Below are positions 17,066 to 26,922 of a DNA stretch of 64,000 nucleotides, piece after piece (position 1 is the stretch's first letter; the number at the start of each line of letters is the position of its first letter). This stretch comes from Marinobacterium iners DSM 11526. GTDB taxonomy: Bacteria > Pseudomonadota > Gammaproteobacteria > Pseudomonadales > Balneatricaceae. Location of the stretch: assembly GCF_900107855.1 (NCBI RefSeq), contig NZ_FNRJ01000009.1, positions 91,967-155,966 on the forward strand. Reading direction: 5' to 3'. The position numbers and the translations under genes are program-made. The notes below the pieces were generated by a model that saw nothing but the letters and a program-made list of their open reading frames with translations, was not told where the DNA came from and searched no databases.

Positions 17066-18697
17066 TTACACCTTGAAACGACCGGTTTGCTGTTGCAATT
17101 GCTGGGCATACCCATCCAGTGAGCGGCTGATGCTGCCGATGTCTCGTGAGCGATCGGCCCCCTGTGTGGCCAAATCATTGATTTCGGTGATGCTGCGGTT
17201 GATCTCATCCACGACTTGAGTCTGCTGCTCGGTAGCGGAGGCGACGCTGGTATTGACGTCGGTAATATGAGAGATCGCCTGCAGGATGGTCTGTAACTCG
17301 GCTTCGGCGCTGCTGGAGAGAGATTCGGTGGCACTGGCTTCTTTGCTGCCGGTTTCCATTACGGTGACGACTTCAGAAACGCCACCCTGCAGTCGACTGA
17401 TCATGTTCTGTATGTTTTCAGTGGACTCCTGAGTACGTCTGGCGAGGGTACGCACTTCGTCGGCCACTACTGCAAAACCGCGTCCCTGCTCGCCTGCGCG
17501 GGCGGCTTCGATGGCCGCGTTGAGCGCCAGCAGGTTGGTCTGCTCAGCCACATCACGGATCACATCCAGCACACTGCTGATCTCGTTGGAATTGTCGGCG
17601 AGCGTTCGGATTGAGGTCACCGCCTTCTCGGTCTGTTCGGCCAGTCGTCGTACCTGCGCCGAAGACTGGTGAATGATCTCGGAGCTGCGCTGGCCGGTCT
17701 GATCCGCTTCACGGGTTATGTCCGCGGCTCGTGAAGCGTTGCCTGCCACCTCTTCGATGGCGCTTTGCATCTCATTGATGGCCGTTGCCACCATGGAGAT
17801 GGCATCAGTCTGGCGGCTGACACCTGCATCGTTATCCTGAGCTGCCGAGGCCAGGCGACCTGACTCCTGTCCCAAGTCACGGCTCAGGCTCTGAATACTG
17901 CCAATCATCTGCTGCAGATTACTCAATACCAGGTTGAAGCTGTTGGCCAGCCGACCCAGGTCATCGTTGCTTTCAACCGGAATACGCTGGGTCAGGTCAC
18001 CTTCACCCTTGGCGATGTTGTCCAGCTGTTCACGCAGGGCCGTGATGGAGCGCAGAATCAGACGCATGAAAATGAAGAACAGTACGACACTGAGAAGCAC
18101 GGAAACCAGCGTGATGATAAGTGTGGTAACGGAGCTGCTCACCCCTTCGGAAGAGGCTTCGGCCCCCCGCTCCTGAGCCAGCTGCTCGGTATGGGAGCCT
18201 ACCCGGTCGAAATAGTCGCGTAGCTGGCTGAACAGCGGCTGTGTGACCTGATGTGACAAGGCACGTGCACGCTCAGGGTTGCCGCCTCGCGCCAGTTCCA
18301 TCACCTGACGAGCCGAGCTTTCCCACTGCCGGAAAGCCTGCTCAAATCCCTCGGACGAACTCGAGACACCGGTACCGCGAAGGCGCGCAACAGCTTGGTT
18401 GAAACGGTCATGCGCCTGCTGCGCATTTTCGTCAAAGCTTGCGACTTTTGCGTCGGCTTCCTGCAGGTTAGTGCCCGCATCGACGGCCGCCATCTGCGCC
18501 ACCAGAGCCTGATAGAGGTCACGATCCCCGTTAAGAATTTCGCTGATTGCCGGGAGGTAATTGCTGGCCAGGTCATCGGTGTCTGAGACCAAATTGCGAC
18601 TGGTGTTGACGCTGAACAGCCCGACAAAGACCAGTGCTGCAGCCGTAATAACAAAGGGGAGCGCGATGCGGGTACGAAATCCGGTTTTTGCGGTCAT
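17066..18697 (-). CDS. Methyl-accepting chemotaxis protein
   Basis: Chemoreceptor of 543 residues. Membrane segment 1 is at about 10-32, followed by a periplasmic helical domain of about 150 residues, segment 2 ([18 protein letters not shown]), HAMP domain, and the cytoplasmic signalling hairpin with the conserved tip [32 protein letters not shown] (interrupted here only by reading). The periplasmic part looks like a four-helix-bundle sensor; the ligand is unknown. ATG at 18697 gives [15 protein letters not shown]; the frame extends to 18877 but that would overlap the divergent gene's leader and add non-conserved residues. It is a monocistronic gene, away from any che operon. Confidence 0.93.
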   Translation of the reverse strand: MTAKTGFRTRIALPFVITAAALVFVGLFSVNTSRNLVSDTDDLASNYLPAISEILNGDRDLYQALVAQMAAVDAGTNLQEADAKVASFDENAQQAHDRFNQAVARLRGTGVSSSSEGFEQAFRQWESSARQVMELARGGNPERARALSHQVTQPLFSQLRDYFDRVGSHTEQLAQERGAEASSEGVSSSVTTLIITLVSVLLSVVLFFIFMRLILRSITALREQLDNIAKGEGDLTQRIPVESNDDLGRLANSFNLVLSNLQQMIGSIQSLSRDLGQESGRLASAAQDNDAGVSRQTDAISMVATAINEMQSAIEEVAGNASRAADITREADQTGQRSSEIIHQSSAQVRRLAEQTEKAVTSIRTLADNSNEISSVLDVIRDVAEQTNLLALNAAIEAARAGEQGRGFAVVADEVRTLARRTQESTENIQNMISRLQGGVSEVVTVMETGSKEASATESLSSSAEAELQTILQAISHITDVNTSVASATEQQTQVVDEINRSITEINDLATQGADRSRDIGSISRSLDGYAQQLQQQTGRFKV

Positions 18698-18850
18698 GGG
18701 AGGTGGTTTCCTTCCTGAAGTTTGCTCAAAGAGTAGCAGTAGAAACGGCAGGGTTAAAGCTGAAACCGGATGACCCTGCACCATGGCAATGGTAGTCTTA
18801 AGCCAGCTTTTATCCCCCGATTCAGGCCCGAAACGGAGTCTTGTCAGGCC

Positions 18851-19924
18851 ATGAAATTCAAACCCGGTTTTGGTCATCTAGCCTTGCTGCTCACGCTGGC
18901 GTTGCTGGTGTGGCTGTTCAGCGGTGAACTGCTCAGCAGTCGCGACAATGCACCTGAAGTGGTTGCTCCCGTAGCACAGCCGATTACGGTCGCTGCCAGG
19001 CTGAGTGCGGCTCAGCCCTATCGTCGACAAGTTGTGCTGCAGGGGCAGGTTGAGCCCTGGCAAAGTGTGGACTTGCGTGCACAGATCAATGCTACAGTCG
19101 ATGTTCTGCCGGTAGGGCGGGGTGCTCAGGTTGCTAAGGGTGATCTTCTGTTGCAACTGTCGGAAGACGACCGCCGCAGCCGCCTGTCGCAGGCGCGTGC
19201 CCAGCTGGCCTATAGCCGCAGTCAGCTGGAAGCAGGACAGAGTTTGCGTCGGCAGGGACTGAATGCACAAACCGACCTGTTGCGATTACAAAGTGAGCTG
19301 GCCGCTGCTGAGCAGGCAGTACGCAGTGCAGAACTTGAACTTGAACACACACGTCCGGTCGCACCTTTCGCAGGCGTACTTGACAGTCTCGATGTGGACC
19401 TGGGGGACTATCTGGTTGCCGGTCAAGTGTGGGGGAGGTTGCTCGATACGGCAGTGCTGCGAGTGCGAGCGCAGGTGCCGCAGCAACAGGTGGCCGGGCT
19501 CGAGCTGGGGCAACGAGCAGAAGTGGTTTTGCTGGATCAACGTACTTTCAGCGGTGTTGTCAGTCACATCTCAAGGGAGGCGGATAGCGCCACCCGAAGT
19601 TTTACAGTGGAGATACGGCTGGAAAACCCTGAAGGTCTCAGAATCGCCGGCGCCAGTGCCACGGTTCGGATCGATATCGGCAGCGTGGATGCTCACCGGA
19701 TCTCCACAGCCCTGCTGACGCTGGGTGAAGGCGGTCAGTTGGGTGTGTTGTATCTGGAGCCGGACGACCGGGTACAGTTCGCGCCGGTGCAGCTTATCAG
19801 TACCGGAACCGAAGGCAGCTGGGTGAGTGGGTTGCCGGAAGAAATTCGGTTGATCACGCTGGGCGGCGGCTTTGTCTCGCCGGGTCAGCAGGTCAAGGTT
19901 GATCAAGCGTCGGAGTCGCGTTGA
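18851..19924 (+). CDS. RND efflux periplasmic adaptor (membrane fusion protein)
   Basis: HlyD/AcrA-type adaptor of 357 residues with one N-terminal membrane anchor (about 8-25) and no lipobox Cys. The barrel-sandwich halves are visible ([20 protein letters not shown] and [22 protein letters not shown]) around a short coiled-coil hairpin, then beta-barrel and membrane-proximal domains. ATG at 18851 was chosen because the signal-anchor starts there. The stop overlaps the start of the RND permease by one base. It is divergent from the chemoreceptor gene. Confidence 0.9.
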   Translation: MKFKPGFGHLALLLTLALLVWLFSGELLSSRDNAPEVVAPVAQPITVAARLSAAQPYRRQVVLQGQVEPWQSVDLRAQINATVDVLPVGRGAQVAKGDLLLQLSEDDRRSRLSQARAQLAYSRSQLEAGQSLRRQGLNAQTDLLRLQSELAAAEQAVRSAELELEHTRPVAPFAGVLDSLDVDLGDYLVAGQVWGRLLDTAVLRVRAQVPQQQVAGLELGQRAEVVLLDQRTFSGVVSHISREADSATRSFTVEIRLENPEGLRIAGASATVRIDIGSVDAHRISTALLTLGEGGQLGVLYLEPDDRVQFAPVQLISTGTEGSWVSGLPEEIRLITLGGGFVSPGQQVKVDQASESR

Positions 19925-22900
19925 TGGATGCGCTGATTCGGGCCGCAATGAGCCGCAGCAGAGCCACTCTGCTGTTGTTGCTGATCCTGCTTGCGGCTGG
20001 GTTTGCTTCATGGGTGACAATTCCCAAGGAGGCAAACCCGGATGTCACCATTCCCTATATCTATGTTTCCATGCGCCTTGAAGGGATCAGCCCCGAGGAT
20101 GCAGAGCGGCTGTTGGTGCGGCCGATGGAGCAGGAGTTGCGATCGCTCGAAGGAGTGAAGGAGATGACTTCCATCGCCGCGGAAGGACACGCGTCGGTGA
20201 TGCTGGAGTTCGATGCCGGTTTTGACCCCAAAACCGCGTTGGCGGATGTGCGTGAGAAGGTTGATACCGCCCGCACCGAACTGCCGGCTGAGGCCGACGA
20301 ACCCAGCGTGAACGAGATCAATATCGCCCTCTTTCCGGTGCTGTCCATAGCCCTTTCCGGCCCGGTGAGTGAAGCTGAACTGGTTGGAACCGCGCGTCGG
20401 CTCAAGCAGGAAATAGAAGGTATTGCCGATGTGCTTGAAGTGGATATCGGCGGTGATCGTGAAGACCTGCTTGAGATCATAGTCGATCCTCAGGTACTGG
20501 ACAGCTACAACGTGGACTATGCCGCCCTCTACCAGCTGGTCAGCAACAATAACCGGCTGGTCGCCGCCGGCAGCCTTGATACCGGTTCGGGGCGGTTGCC
20601 GCTGAAAGTGCCCGGCGTGATCGAAAATATCGAAGATCTACTCAACATGCCGGTCAAGGTGGAAGATGATCGGGTCGTCACTTTCTCCGATGTGGCGGTG
20701 CTGCGTCGAACCTTCAAGGACCCCACCGGCTTTGCGCGTATCAATAGTCAACCGGGTGTGGTGCTGGAAGTGTCCAAGCGTGCCGGCTCCAACATCATCG
20801 ACACCATTGATCAGATCAAGGAGTTGATCGAGCAGGCGCGCCCACTGCTGCCCGAGGGGGTGCAGGTGCACTACGTGATGGATCAGTCGGAAGAGGTGCA
20901 GGAACTGCTTACCGATCTGCTCAATAACGTGTTGACGGCGGTAGTGCTGGTGTTGATCGTAATGCTGGCGGCGCTTGGACTGCGCTCATCGTTACTGGTG
21001 GGGCTGACCATCCCCGGCGCCTTTTTGACCGGTATTCTGCTGATCTACATGCTGGGATTCACGCTGAACATCATTGTGCTGTTCTCGCTGATACTGGTGG
21101 CCGGAATGCTGGTGGACGGTGCAATCGTGGTATCTGAACTGGCTGATCGTAACCGCCAGCAGGGGATGACCCCGGCTGAGGCCTGGGCTGGTGCTGCCAG
21201 TCGCATGGCCTGGCCGGTGATCGCCTCCGTTGCCACAACTGTTATGGTGTTCCTGCCCTTGCTGTTCTGGCCGGGTATCGTGGGTGAGTTCATGAAATAC
21301 CTGCCAGCTACCGTGATCCTTTGCCTGCTGGCGTCACTGGCGATGGCACTGGTGTTTCTGCCGGTTATGGGACAGGTCAGCGGAGGTGGGCGCCTGTCGC
21401 CACAGAAAAGCCGCAACAGCAGGCTGGGCCGTGGCTATCGCCGCACGCTGGCATTTTTGCTGGCAAGGCCCGGACAAACGTTGACGGCGATGCTGTTGGC
21501 CATGCTTCTGGTTTACGCTTTTTATGGTCGTTTTAACCATGGCGTTGAGTTTTTTCCGGATGTGGAGCCGGAGTCCGCCCAGGTTTTGATTCACGCCCGT
21601 GGTGATCTGTCCGTGTATGAGCGGGACACGCTGGTCAAGGGGGTAGAGCAGCGTTTGCTTGGCATGCCTGAGGTCGAGGTGCTGTACGCGCGCAGTTTTG
21701 CCATGGCCGACGGGCAAATGGCTGAAGACGTGATTGGAATACTGCAGTTTCAGCTGATCGACTGGTATCAGCGCCGTCCGGCGGCCACCATCCTGGATGA
21801 CATGCGTGATAGAACCGCTGATCTTCCCGGGTTGAAGCTTGAATTTCGCAAACAGGAGGAGGGCCCCAGCGCCGGTAAGCCGGTGGTGTTGAAACTCAGT
21901 TCACAGGACAGCACAGCACTGGATCAGGCGGTAAGCCGGGTGCGCAGTGCCATGGTTGAGCTGGGCGGCCTGGTGGATATCGAGGATGACCGTGCCCTGC
22001 CGGGCATCGAGTGGCAGCTGCAGGTAGACAGGGAGGAGGCTGCTCGCTTCGGTGCGGATGTGCTATCCGTCGGTAATGCCGTGCAAATGGTCAGCAATGG
22101 TTTGCTGCTGGCTACCTGGCGGCCTGAAGACGCGCTGGATGAAGTTGATATTCGTGTGCGCCTGCCCGAGTCGTGGCGCAGCCTGGATCAGCTGCAGCGC
22201 ATGACACTGACTGGCAATGGTGGACAAATGCCACTGAGTCATTTCGTGACGCTGCAGCCGTCTCATAAGACTGGCACCCTGCGCCGCGTGGACGGTCAGC
22301 GGACCATTACACTGCAGGCCGATGTGGCGCCAGGCTATCAAGTGGCAGAGCGGCTGCAAGCGCTGCTGGAGGCCAGTGACAGTAATTTGCCTGAGGGTGT
22401 AAGCCTCAGTGTTGGGGGCGAGGGTGAGGATCAGCAGCAGTCGGCCAGCTTCCTGATCAGTGCCTTCATCACTGCAATCCTGTTGATGATGTTGATTCTT
22501 GTGATCCAGTTCAACAGCTTTTACCAGACTCTGCTGGTGCTGTCGGCCATTGTGTTTTCGACCGCGGGTGTTTTGATCGGGCTGCTGGTCAATGGCCAGT
22601 CGTTTGGCATTGTCATGGTGGGTATGGGCATCATTGCGCTGGCAGGTATTGTGGTGAACAACAATATCGTCCTGATCGACACTTACAACCAGTTGCGCAG
22701 TGAGGGCATGTCGCCTGTAGATGCAGCATTGGAAACCGGTTGTCTGCGCATGCGTCCGGTACTGCTCACCGCCATTACCACAGTGCTGGGATTGATGCCG
22801 ATGGTGATCGGCGTAAACGTCAATCTGCTTGAACCCAGCCTGGGTTTTGGTGCGCCCTCGACCCAGTGGTGGACGCAGCTGTCCAGCGCCATTGCCGGTG

Positions 22901-23004
22901 GGTTGACCTTTGCCACCTTGCTGACTTTATTGCTCACCCCTTGCATGCTCGTGCTGGGAGAGCGAATGTTTGCCAGTTTCAAGCGCGAGTCCAATCAGGG
23001 TTGA
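19924..23004 (+). CDS. RND-family efflux transporter permease
   Basis: Inner-membrane RND pump of 1026 residues with the usual 12 membrane segments and two large periplasmic loops. In segment 4 the proton-relay motif reads LVDGAIVVSE: D398 is present but the second Asp of AcrB-type pumps is Gly (G399), as in pumps with a single relay Asp. It forms one operon with the adaptor gene before it. No outer-membrane factor gene is nearby, so a TolC-like channel must come from elsewhere. Substrate cannot be predicted. ATG at 19924 is preferred over the preceding TTG at 19921. Confidence 0.92.
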   Translation: MDALIRAAMSRSRATLLLLLILLAAGFASWVTIPKEANPDVTIPYIYVSMRLEGISPEDAERLLVRPMEQELRSLEGVKEMTSIAAEGHASVMLEFDAGFDPKTALADVREKVDTARTELPAEADEPSVNEINIALFPVLSIALSGPVSEAELVGTARRLKQEIEGIADVLEVDIGGDREDLLEIIVDPQVLDSYNVDYAALYQLVSNNNRLVAAGSLDTGSGRLPLKVPGVIENIEDLLNMPVKVEDDRVVTFSDVAVLRRTFKDPTGFARINSQPGVVLEVSKRAGSNIIDTIDQIKELIEQARPLLPEGVQVHYVMDQSEEVQELLTDLLNNVLTAVVLVLIVMLAALGLRSSLLVGLTIPGAFLTGILLIYMLGFTLNIIVLFSLILVAGMLVDGAIVVSELADRNRQQGMTPAEAWAGAASRMAWPVIASVATTVMVFLPLLFWPGIVGEFMKYLPATVILCLLASLAMALVFLPVMGQVSGGGRLSPQKSRNSRLGRGYRRTLAFLLARPGQTLTAMLLAMLLVYAFYGRFNHGVEFFPDVEPESAQVLIHARGDLSVYERDTLVKGVEQRLLGMPEVEVLYARSFAMADGQMAEDVIGILQFQLIDWYQRRPAATILDDMRDRTADLPGLKLEFRKQEEGPSAGKPVVLKLSSQDSTALDQAVSRVRSAMVELGGLVDIEDDRALPGIEWQLQVDREEAARFGADVLSVGNAVQMVSNGLLLATWRPEDALDEVDIRVRLPESWRSLDQLQRMTLTGNGGQMPLSHFVTLQPSHKTGTLRRVDGQRTITLQADVAPGYQVAERLQALLEASDSNLPEGVSLSVGGEGEDQQQSASFLISAFITAILLMMLILVIQFNSFYQTLLVLSAIVFSTAGVLIGLLVNGQSFGIVMVGMGIIALAGIVVNNNIVLIDTYNQLRSEGMSPVDAALETGCLRMRPVLLTAITTVLGLMPMVIGVNVNLLEPSLGFGAPSTQWWTQLSSAIAGGLTFATLLTLLLTPCMLVLGERMFASFKRESNQG

Positions 23005-23045
23005 TACACTGTGGGGGGCGTAACGGTATTCAAAGTCTTATTATG

Positions 23046-23060
23046 TGTTATATCATAACA
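23046..23060. promoter_or_regulatory. Candidate Zur operator upstream of folE2
   Basis: TGTTATATCATAACA is a perfect 6-3-6 inverted repeat. Against the gammaproteobacterial Zur core TGTTATANTATAACA it differs at a single defined position. It ends 77 bases upstream of the folE2 ATG. Because FolE2 is the zinc-independent isozyme, repression by zinc-loaded Zur is the expected logic. Confidence 0.75.
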
Positions 23061-23137
23061 TTAATTCGATGGTCGCCTGTGGGCAAAACCCCCGTGGGTC
23101 GGCTGAATACCCGCAGTTTTTTGAGAGCGACATACCT

Positions 23138-24028
23138 ATGAATGCAGTACTGCCCGATGTGTCCTTGACCGACGACGCCCCATTTATGACCCCTTTGCAG
23201 TGGGTTGGGATGCAGGACATTGATCTGCCTATTACGCTGAAAGAGCCGGGTTATCGGCGTAGTCTGCATGCGTGTGCCGATGCTCAGGTGGATCTGCCAG
23301 CTGCGCATATCAAGGGTATTCACATGTCGCGTCTTTACCGTTTGCTGGATGGTCTGGGTGAGGATGCGCTGACACCTGAGCGCATACAGCAGGTACTGCA
23401 GGCGATGATCGACAGTCACCGGGACTGCAACAGCAGCAGTGCGCGTATCGGTCTTTCGTTTGATCTGTTGGTGCGCCGGGCGGCGCTGGTATCTGAGGCT
23501 CTGGCGGGCTGGAAATCGTACCCTGTCAGGCTGAATGCTCAACTTGTACAGGGCCGCTTTAGTCTGCGCGCCGAAGTGGTTGTGGAGTACTCCTCAACCT
23601 GTCCCTGTTCGGCGGCGCTGGCACGACAGCTTGTGGAGCGTCGCTTTCTTGACGATTTTCCCGGAGATCAGCCCCTTAATCGTGAGGAAATGGCCAGTTG
23701 GCTTCGTCGCAACGCTACACTGGCAACGCCACACAGCCAGCGCAGTGAAGCGCGTGTCAGCGTGGGCCTGGAGGCAACCGACCCTTCGCTGGCGCTGCTT
23801 GCATTGATTGATACCATTGAGGCTGCCGTTGCGACACCGGTGCAAACCGCAGTGAAACGGGCGGATGAGCAGGCGTTTGCGGCGCTTAATGGCGCTAATT
23901 TGATGTTTGTGGAGGATGCGGCCCGGCGTATACAGGATGCCCTGCAATCCCACTTCAGGGCGCCACGTACTCAGGTCAAGCATCTTGAGAGCCTTCACCC
24001 ACACGATGCTGTTGCCTGGGCTGAGTGA
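23138..24028 (+). CDS. folE2: GTP cyclohydrolase FolE2 (type IB)
   Basis: Predicted 296-residue GTP cyclohydrolase IB, which makes dihydroneopterin triphosphate from GTP for folate and queuosine synthesis without needing zinc. The T-fold enzyme's conserved Cys segment is seen as [14 protein letters not shown] (active-site Cys region), and the N-terminal [10 protein letters not shown] is typical. ATG at 23138 follows a long leader containing the Zur-like palindrome. The gene stands alone between the RND permease and prfC. A zinc-dependent FolE is presumably elsewhere; presence under Zur control suggests FolE2 is the backup enzyme for zinc starvation. Confidence 0.95.
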   Translation: MNAVLPDVSLTDDAPFMTPLQWVGMQDIDLPITLKEPGYRRSLHACADAQVDLPAAHIKGIHMSRLYRLLDGLGEDALTPERIQQVLQAMIDSHRDCNSSSARIGLSFDLLVRRAALVSEALAGWKSYPVRLNAQLVQGRFSLRAEVVVEYSSTCPCSAALARQLVERRFLDDFPGDQPLNREEMASWLRRNATLATPHSQRSEARVSVGLEATDPSLALLALIDTIEAAVATPVQTAVKRADEQAFAALNGANLMFVEDAARRIQDALQSHFRAPRTQVKHLESLHPHDAVAWAE

Positions 24029-24140
24029 AAACGGACATTGTTTAACCCGGTGTGATCAGCGAAAATACCCGCCATTGACGATCAACCGCACACACGGGGC
24101 GCAACGCCCTGTCCCTGTCCAGAACAGAAGACCCGAATTC

Positions 24141-25718
24141 ATGTCCATCGCTCAGGAAGTTTCCAAACGCCGCACCTTTGCCATTATCTCGCATCCGGAT
24201 GCCGGTAAGACCACTATCACCGAAAAACTGCTGCTGCTTGGGCAGCTGATTCAGGTGGCGGGTACCGTCAAGGGGCGTGGCAGCGACCGGCATGCCACAT
24301 CTGACTGGATGAGTATGGAGCAGGAGCGCGGTATTTCCATCACCTCCTCCGTGATGCAGTTTCCGTACAACGGCCGCACCGTCAACCTGCTGGATACACC
24401 GGGGCACGAAGACTTTTCCGAGGATACCTACCGTACTCTTACCGCTGTGGACTCGGCACTGATGGTGGTGGACGGTGCCAAGGGCGTTGAGGAGCGCACC
24501 ATCAAGCTGATGGATGTGTGTCGCTTGCGCGATACGCCAATCTTCTCCTTCGTTAACAAGATGGACCGTGATATTCGTGACCCGATCGAGTTGCTTGACG
24601 AGATTGAGGAGGTGCTGAAGATTCAGGCGGCCCCGATCAACTGGCCAATTGGCTCCGGCAAGTGGTTCAAGGGTGTGTATAACCTCTACACCGATACCAT
24701 CCACCTGTTCACTCCGGGTCAGGGCCACAAGCTGCCGGAAGACAACCGCATTCAGGGGCTCGATTCGGAAGAGGCCCGCGCGCTGCTGGAAGATGACTAT
24801 GACGAGCTGGTTGACGAGCTCGAACTGGTCAAGGGCGCCTGTCATGAGTGGGATCAACAGGCCTATCTGGAAGGTAAAATGACGCCGGTGTTTTTCGGTA
24901 CGGCATTGGGCAATTTCGGCGTGAAAGAGATGCTGGATGATTTTGTCCAGTGGTCACCCGCACCGCCGGCGCGTCCGACCGAAAGCCGTGAAGTAGCGGC
25001 CAGTGAGGAAGCATTCAGCGGTTTTGTTTTCAAGATCCAGGCTAATATGGATCCGAAGCACCGTGACCGTATCGCTTTCATGCGCATCTGCTCCGGCTCC
25101 TATACTCGGGGCATGAAGATGAAGCACGTGCGCATCGGCAAGGATATCCGCATTGCTGATGCCGTAACCTTTATCGCCGGCGATCGTGAGAACGTGGAAG
25201 AAGCCTGGTCTGGTGACATCATCGGTCTGCACAACCACGGCACCATCCAGATCGGTGATACCTTTACCGCTGGCGAGAGCCTCAAGTTCACCGGTATTCC
25301 GCACTTCGCACCGGAGATGTTCCGTCGCGTGCGGCCCACCGATCCGCTGAAAATGAAACAGCTGCAGAAGGGTTTGCAGCAACTGTCGGAAGAAGGCGCG
25401 GTTCAGCTATTCCAGCCTTTGAAGAACAACGACCTGATCCTTGGTGCTGTCGGACAGCTGCAGTTTGAAGTGGTGGTGTTCCGTCTCAAGGACGAGTACA
25501 AGGTCGAGTGCGTGTACGAACCGATCAGCGTACAGACTGCACGCTGGGTGGAGTGCAGTGATAACAAGATGCTGGAAGATTTCCGCCGCAAGGGCTACGA
25601 CAATCTGGCGGTGGATGGTTCCGGCCTGCTGACCTACCTGGCGCCAACTCGGGTGAATCTGTCACTGACCGAAGAGCGCTGGCCGGATATCCAGTTCCGC
25701 GCAACGCGGGAGCACTGA
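24141..25718 (+). CDS. prfC: Peptide chain release factor 3
   Basis: Translational GTPase RF3, 525 residues (E. coli 529), which removes RF1/RF2 from the ribosome after termination. The P-loop is SHPDAGKTT (residues 17-25), G3 is [14 protein letters not shown], and G4 is NKMDRD. Domain II and the RF3-specific C-terminal domain are complete. ATG at 24141 was chosen because [17 protein letters not shown] matches the family start; upstream frame overlaps folE2. The next gene starts directly after its stop. Confidence 0.97.
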   Translation: MSIAQEVSKRRTFAIISHPDAGKTTITEKLLLLGQLIQVAGTVKGRGSDRHATSDWMSMEQERGISITSSVMQFPYNGRTVNLLDTPGHEDFSEDTYRTLTAVDSALMVVDGAKGVEERTIKLMDVCRLRDTPIFSFVNKMDRDIRDPIELLDEIEEVLKIQAAPINWPIGSGKWFKGVYNLYTDTIHLFTPGQGHKLPEDNRIQGLDSEEARALLEDDYDELVDELELVKGACHEWDQQAYLEGKMTPVFFGTALGNFGVKEMLDDFVQWSPAPPARPTESREVAASEEAFSGFVFKIQANMDPKHRDRIAFMRICSGSYTRGMKMKHVRIGKDIRIADAVTFIAGDRENVEEAWSGDIIGLHNHGTIQIGDTFTAGESLKFTGIPHFAPEMFRRVRPTDPLKMKQLQKGLQQLSEEGAVQLFQPLKNNDLILGAVGQLQFEVVVFRLKDEYKVECVYEPISVQTARWVECSDNKMLEDFRRKGYDNLAVDGSGLLTYLAPTRVNLSLTEERWPDIQFRATREH

Positions 25719-26504
25719 TTGCTGATCGACACCATCTGCCACCTTGATTTTGCTGATTTTGATCCTGACCGAGCAGCGGTGATTGAGTGCGCTCACGTTG
25801 CGGGTGTTGAGCAGATTGTGGTGCCGTCGATCACGGTGGATAACTTTGAGCGGGTTCTGGATCTGTGTGCTTCAGATCCAAGCCTGTATCCTGCTTTGGG
25901 TCTGCATCCCTGTTTCAGTCATGATATGGAGCACGATCTGGCACGGCTGGATGAGATGCTTTCGCTGGCGGCAGGAGCCGTAGTGGCGGTGGGCGAGATC
26001 GGCCTGGACTTTCGCCCTGCACAGTTGCGTTCCGGACAAGAGGGGGCAGCACAGCAGGAGCAGCTGCTGGAAGCGCAGCTGAAACTGGCAAAGACTCACG
26101 ACCTGCCGGTATTGCTGCATGCGGTGAAAGCACACGACCGGGTTTTGAAGTTGTTGCGTCGTCAGCACCTGCCCCGGGCGGGTATCGTGCATGCGTTCTC
26201 TGGCAGCGAACAACAGGCGCGGGAGTATGCAAAACTGGGCTTCAAACTGGGTTTTGGTGGGGCTGTTACCTACGAGCGTGCGCGTAAATTGAGAAGACTG
26301 GCAGCTGAGCTGCCGCTGGAGTGGCTGGTGCTGGAAACCGATGCGCCGGATATGCCACTGCAGGGGCACAGGGGTAAGCGAAATGAGCCCTGCCGTGTGG
26401 CGGAAGTGGCCGCGTTCATTGCCCAACTGCGAGGGATGGACGATGCAGAAGTTTCAGCCGTAACCACTGCTACGGTTTCCGGTCTGTTGCGGCTGCCTTA
26501 TTGA
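25719..26504 (+). CDS. TatD-family hydrolase (YjjV-like) with altered metal site
   Basis: TIM-barrel metal-dependent hydrolase of 261 residues, most like the YjjV/YcfH branch (putative DNases). Expected ligands are E93 (VGEIGLDF), H134 (LLHAVKAHD), H158 (IVHAFSG) and D208 (LETDAP). The N-terminal HxH motif, normally DTHCHLDF, reads DTICHLDF: the first His is Ile6, and only H8 remains. The start is a TTG at 25719 immediately after the prfC stop, leaving no room for its own strong ribosome binding site, so coupling to prfC is likely. It overlaps the convergent lipoprotein gene by 7 bases. Activity may be altered. Confidence 0.85.
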   Translation: MLIDTICHLDFADFDPDRAAVIECAHVAGVEQIVVPSITVDNFERVLDLCASDPSLYPALGLHPCFSHDMEHDLARLDEMLSLAAGAVVAVGEIGLDFRPAQLRSGQEGAAQQEQLLEAQLKLAKTHDLPVLLHAVKAHDRVLKLLRRQHLPRAGIVHAFSGSEQQAREYAKLGFKLGFGGAVTYERARKLRRLAAELPLEWLVLETDAPDMPLQGHRGKRNEPCRVAEVAAFIAQLRGMDDAEVSAVTTATVSGLLRLPY

Positions 26505-26896
26505 TAAATGCTGCGGTAGGCGGCTTCCAGCGTGTTCCAGACAGTGTTGGTCTTGCTGTTCACGGGAACACGATAGTAACGCCTCTCTGCATCAACCGCT
26601 TCACTGCTGTAGCTGCCATCCGGCGGGGTGAGGATCAGCTTTGCCAGGCTGGCGGGGTAGTTCGGGCCCTTGATCTGTTCACCATAGGTTTCTTCAATCG
26701 GCCCCAGTTTGTAACGTACCGATACGATGGACGTCAGCTCCTGGCAACGATGGGTTTTACCCTTGCAAAACTGGAAGTAACGGGTGTCCAGGACATAGAA
26801 CTGATCAGCGGTAGGGTCTTCCTTCAGAGCCCCTGACAGGTTGACGCAGCCACCGAGCAGCAGGGCTGCAGCGGCCGGTAACAGCAGTTGTTTCAT
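26498..26896 (-). CDS. Small lipoprotein of unknown function
   Basis: A 132-residue protein with a clear lipoprotein signal, lipobox LLGGC ending at C17. The mature domain has two Cys (CKGKTHRC) that may form a disulfide in the periplasm. No family is recognised. GGAGGA lies 7 bases upstream of the ATG. It is located 26 bases downstream of fabY on the same strand, so it may be cotranscribed with it, and it is convergent with the TatD-family gene. Confidence 0.78.
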   Translation of the reverse strand: MKQLLLPAAAALLLGGCVNLSGALKEDPTADQFYVLDTRYFQFCKGKTHRCQELTSIVSVRYKLGPIEETYGEQIKGPNYPASLAKLILTPPDGSYSSEAVDAERRYYRVPVNSKTNTVWNTLEAAYRSIYQ

Positions 26897-26922
26897 CCCG
26901 ATTCCTCCTTGTTATGGTCGTT

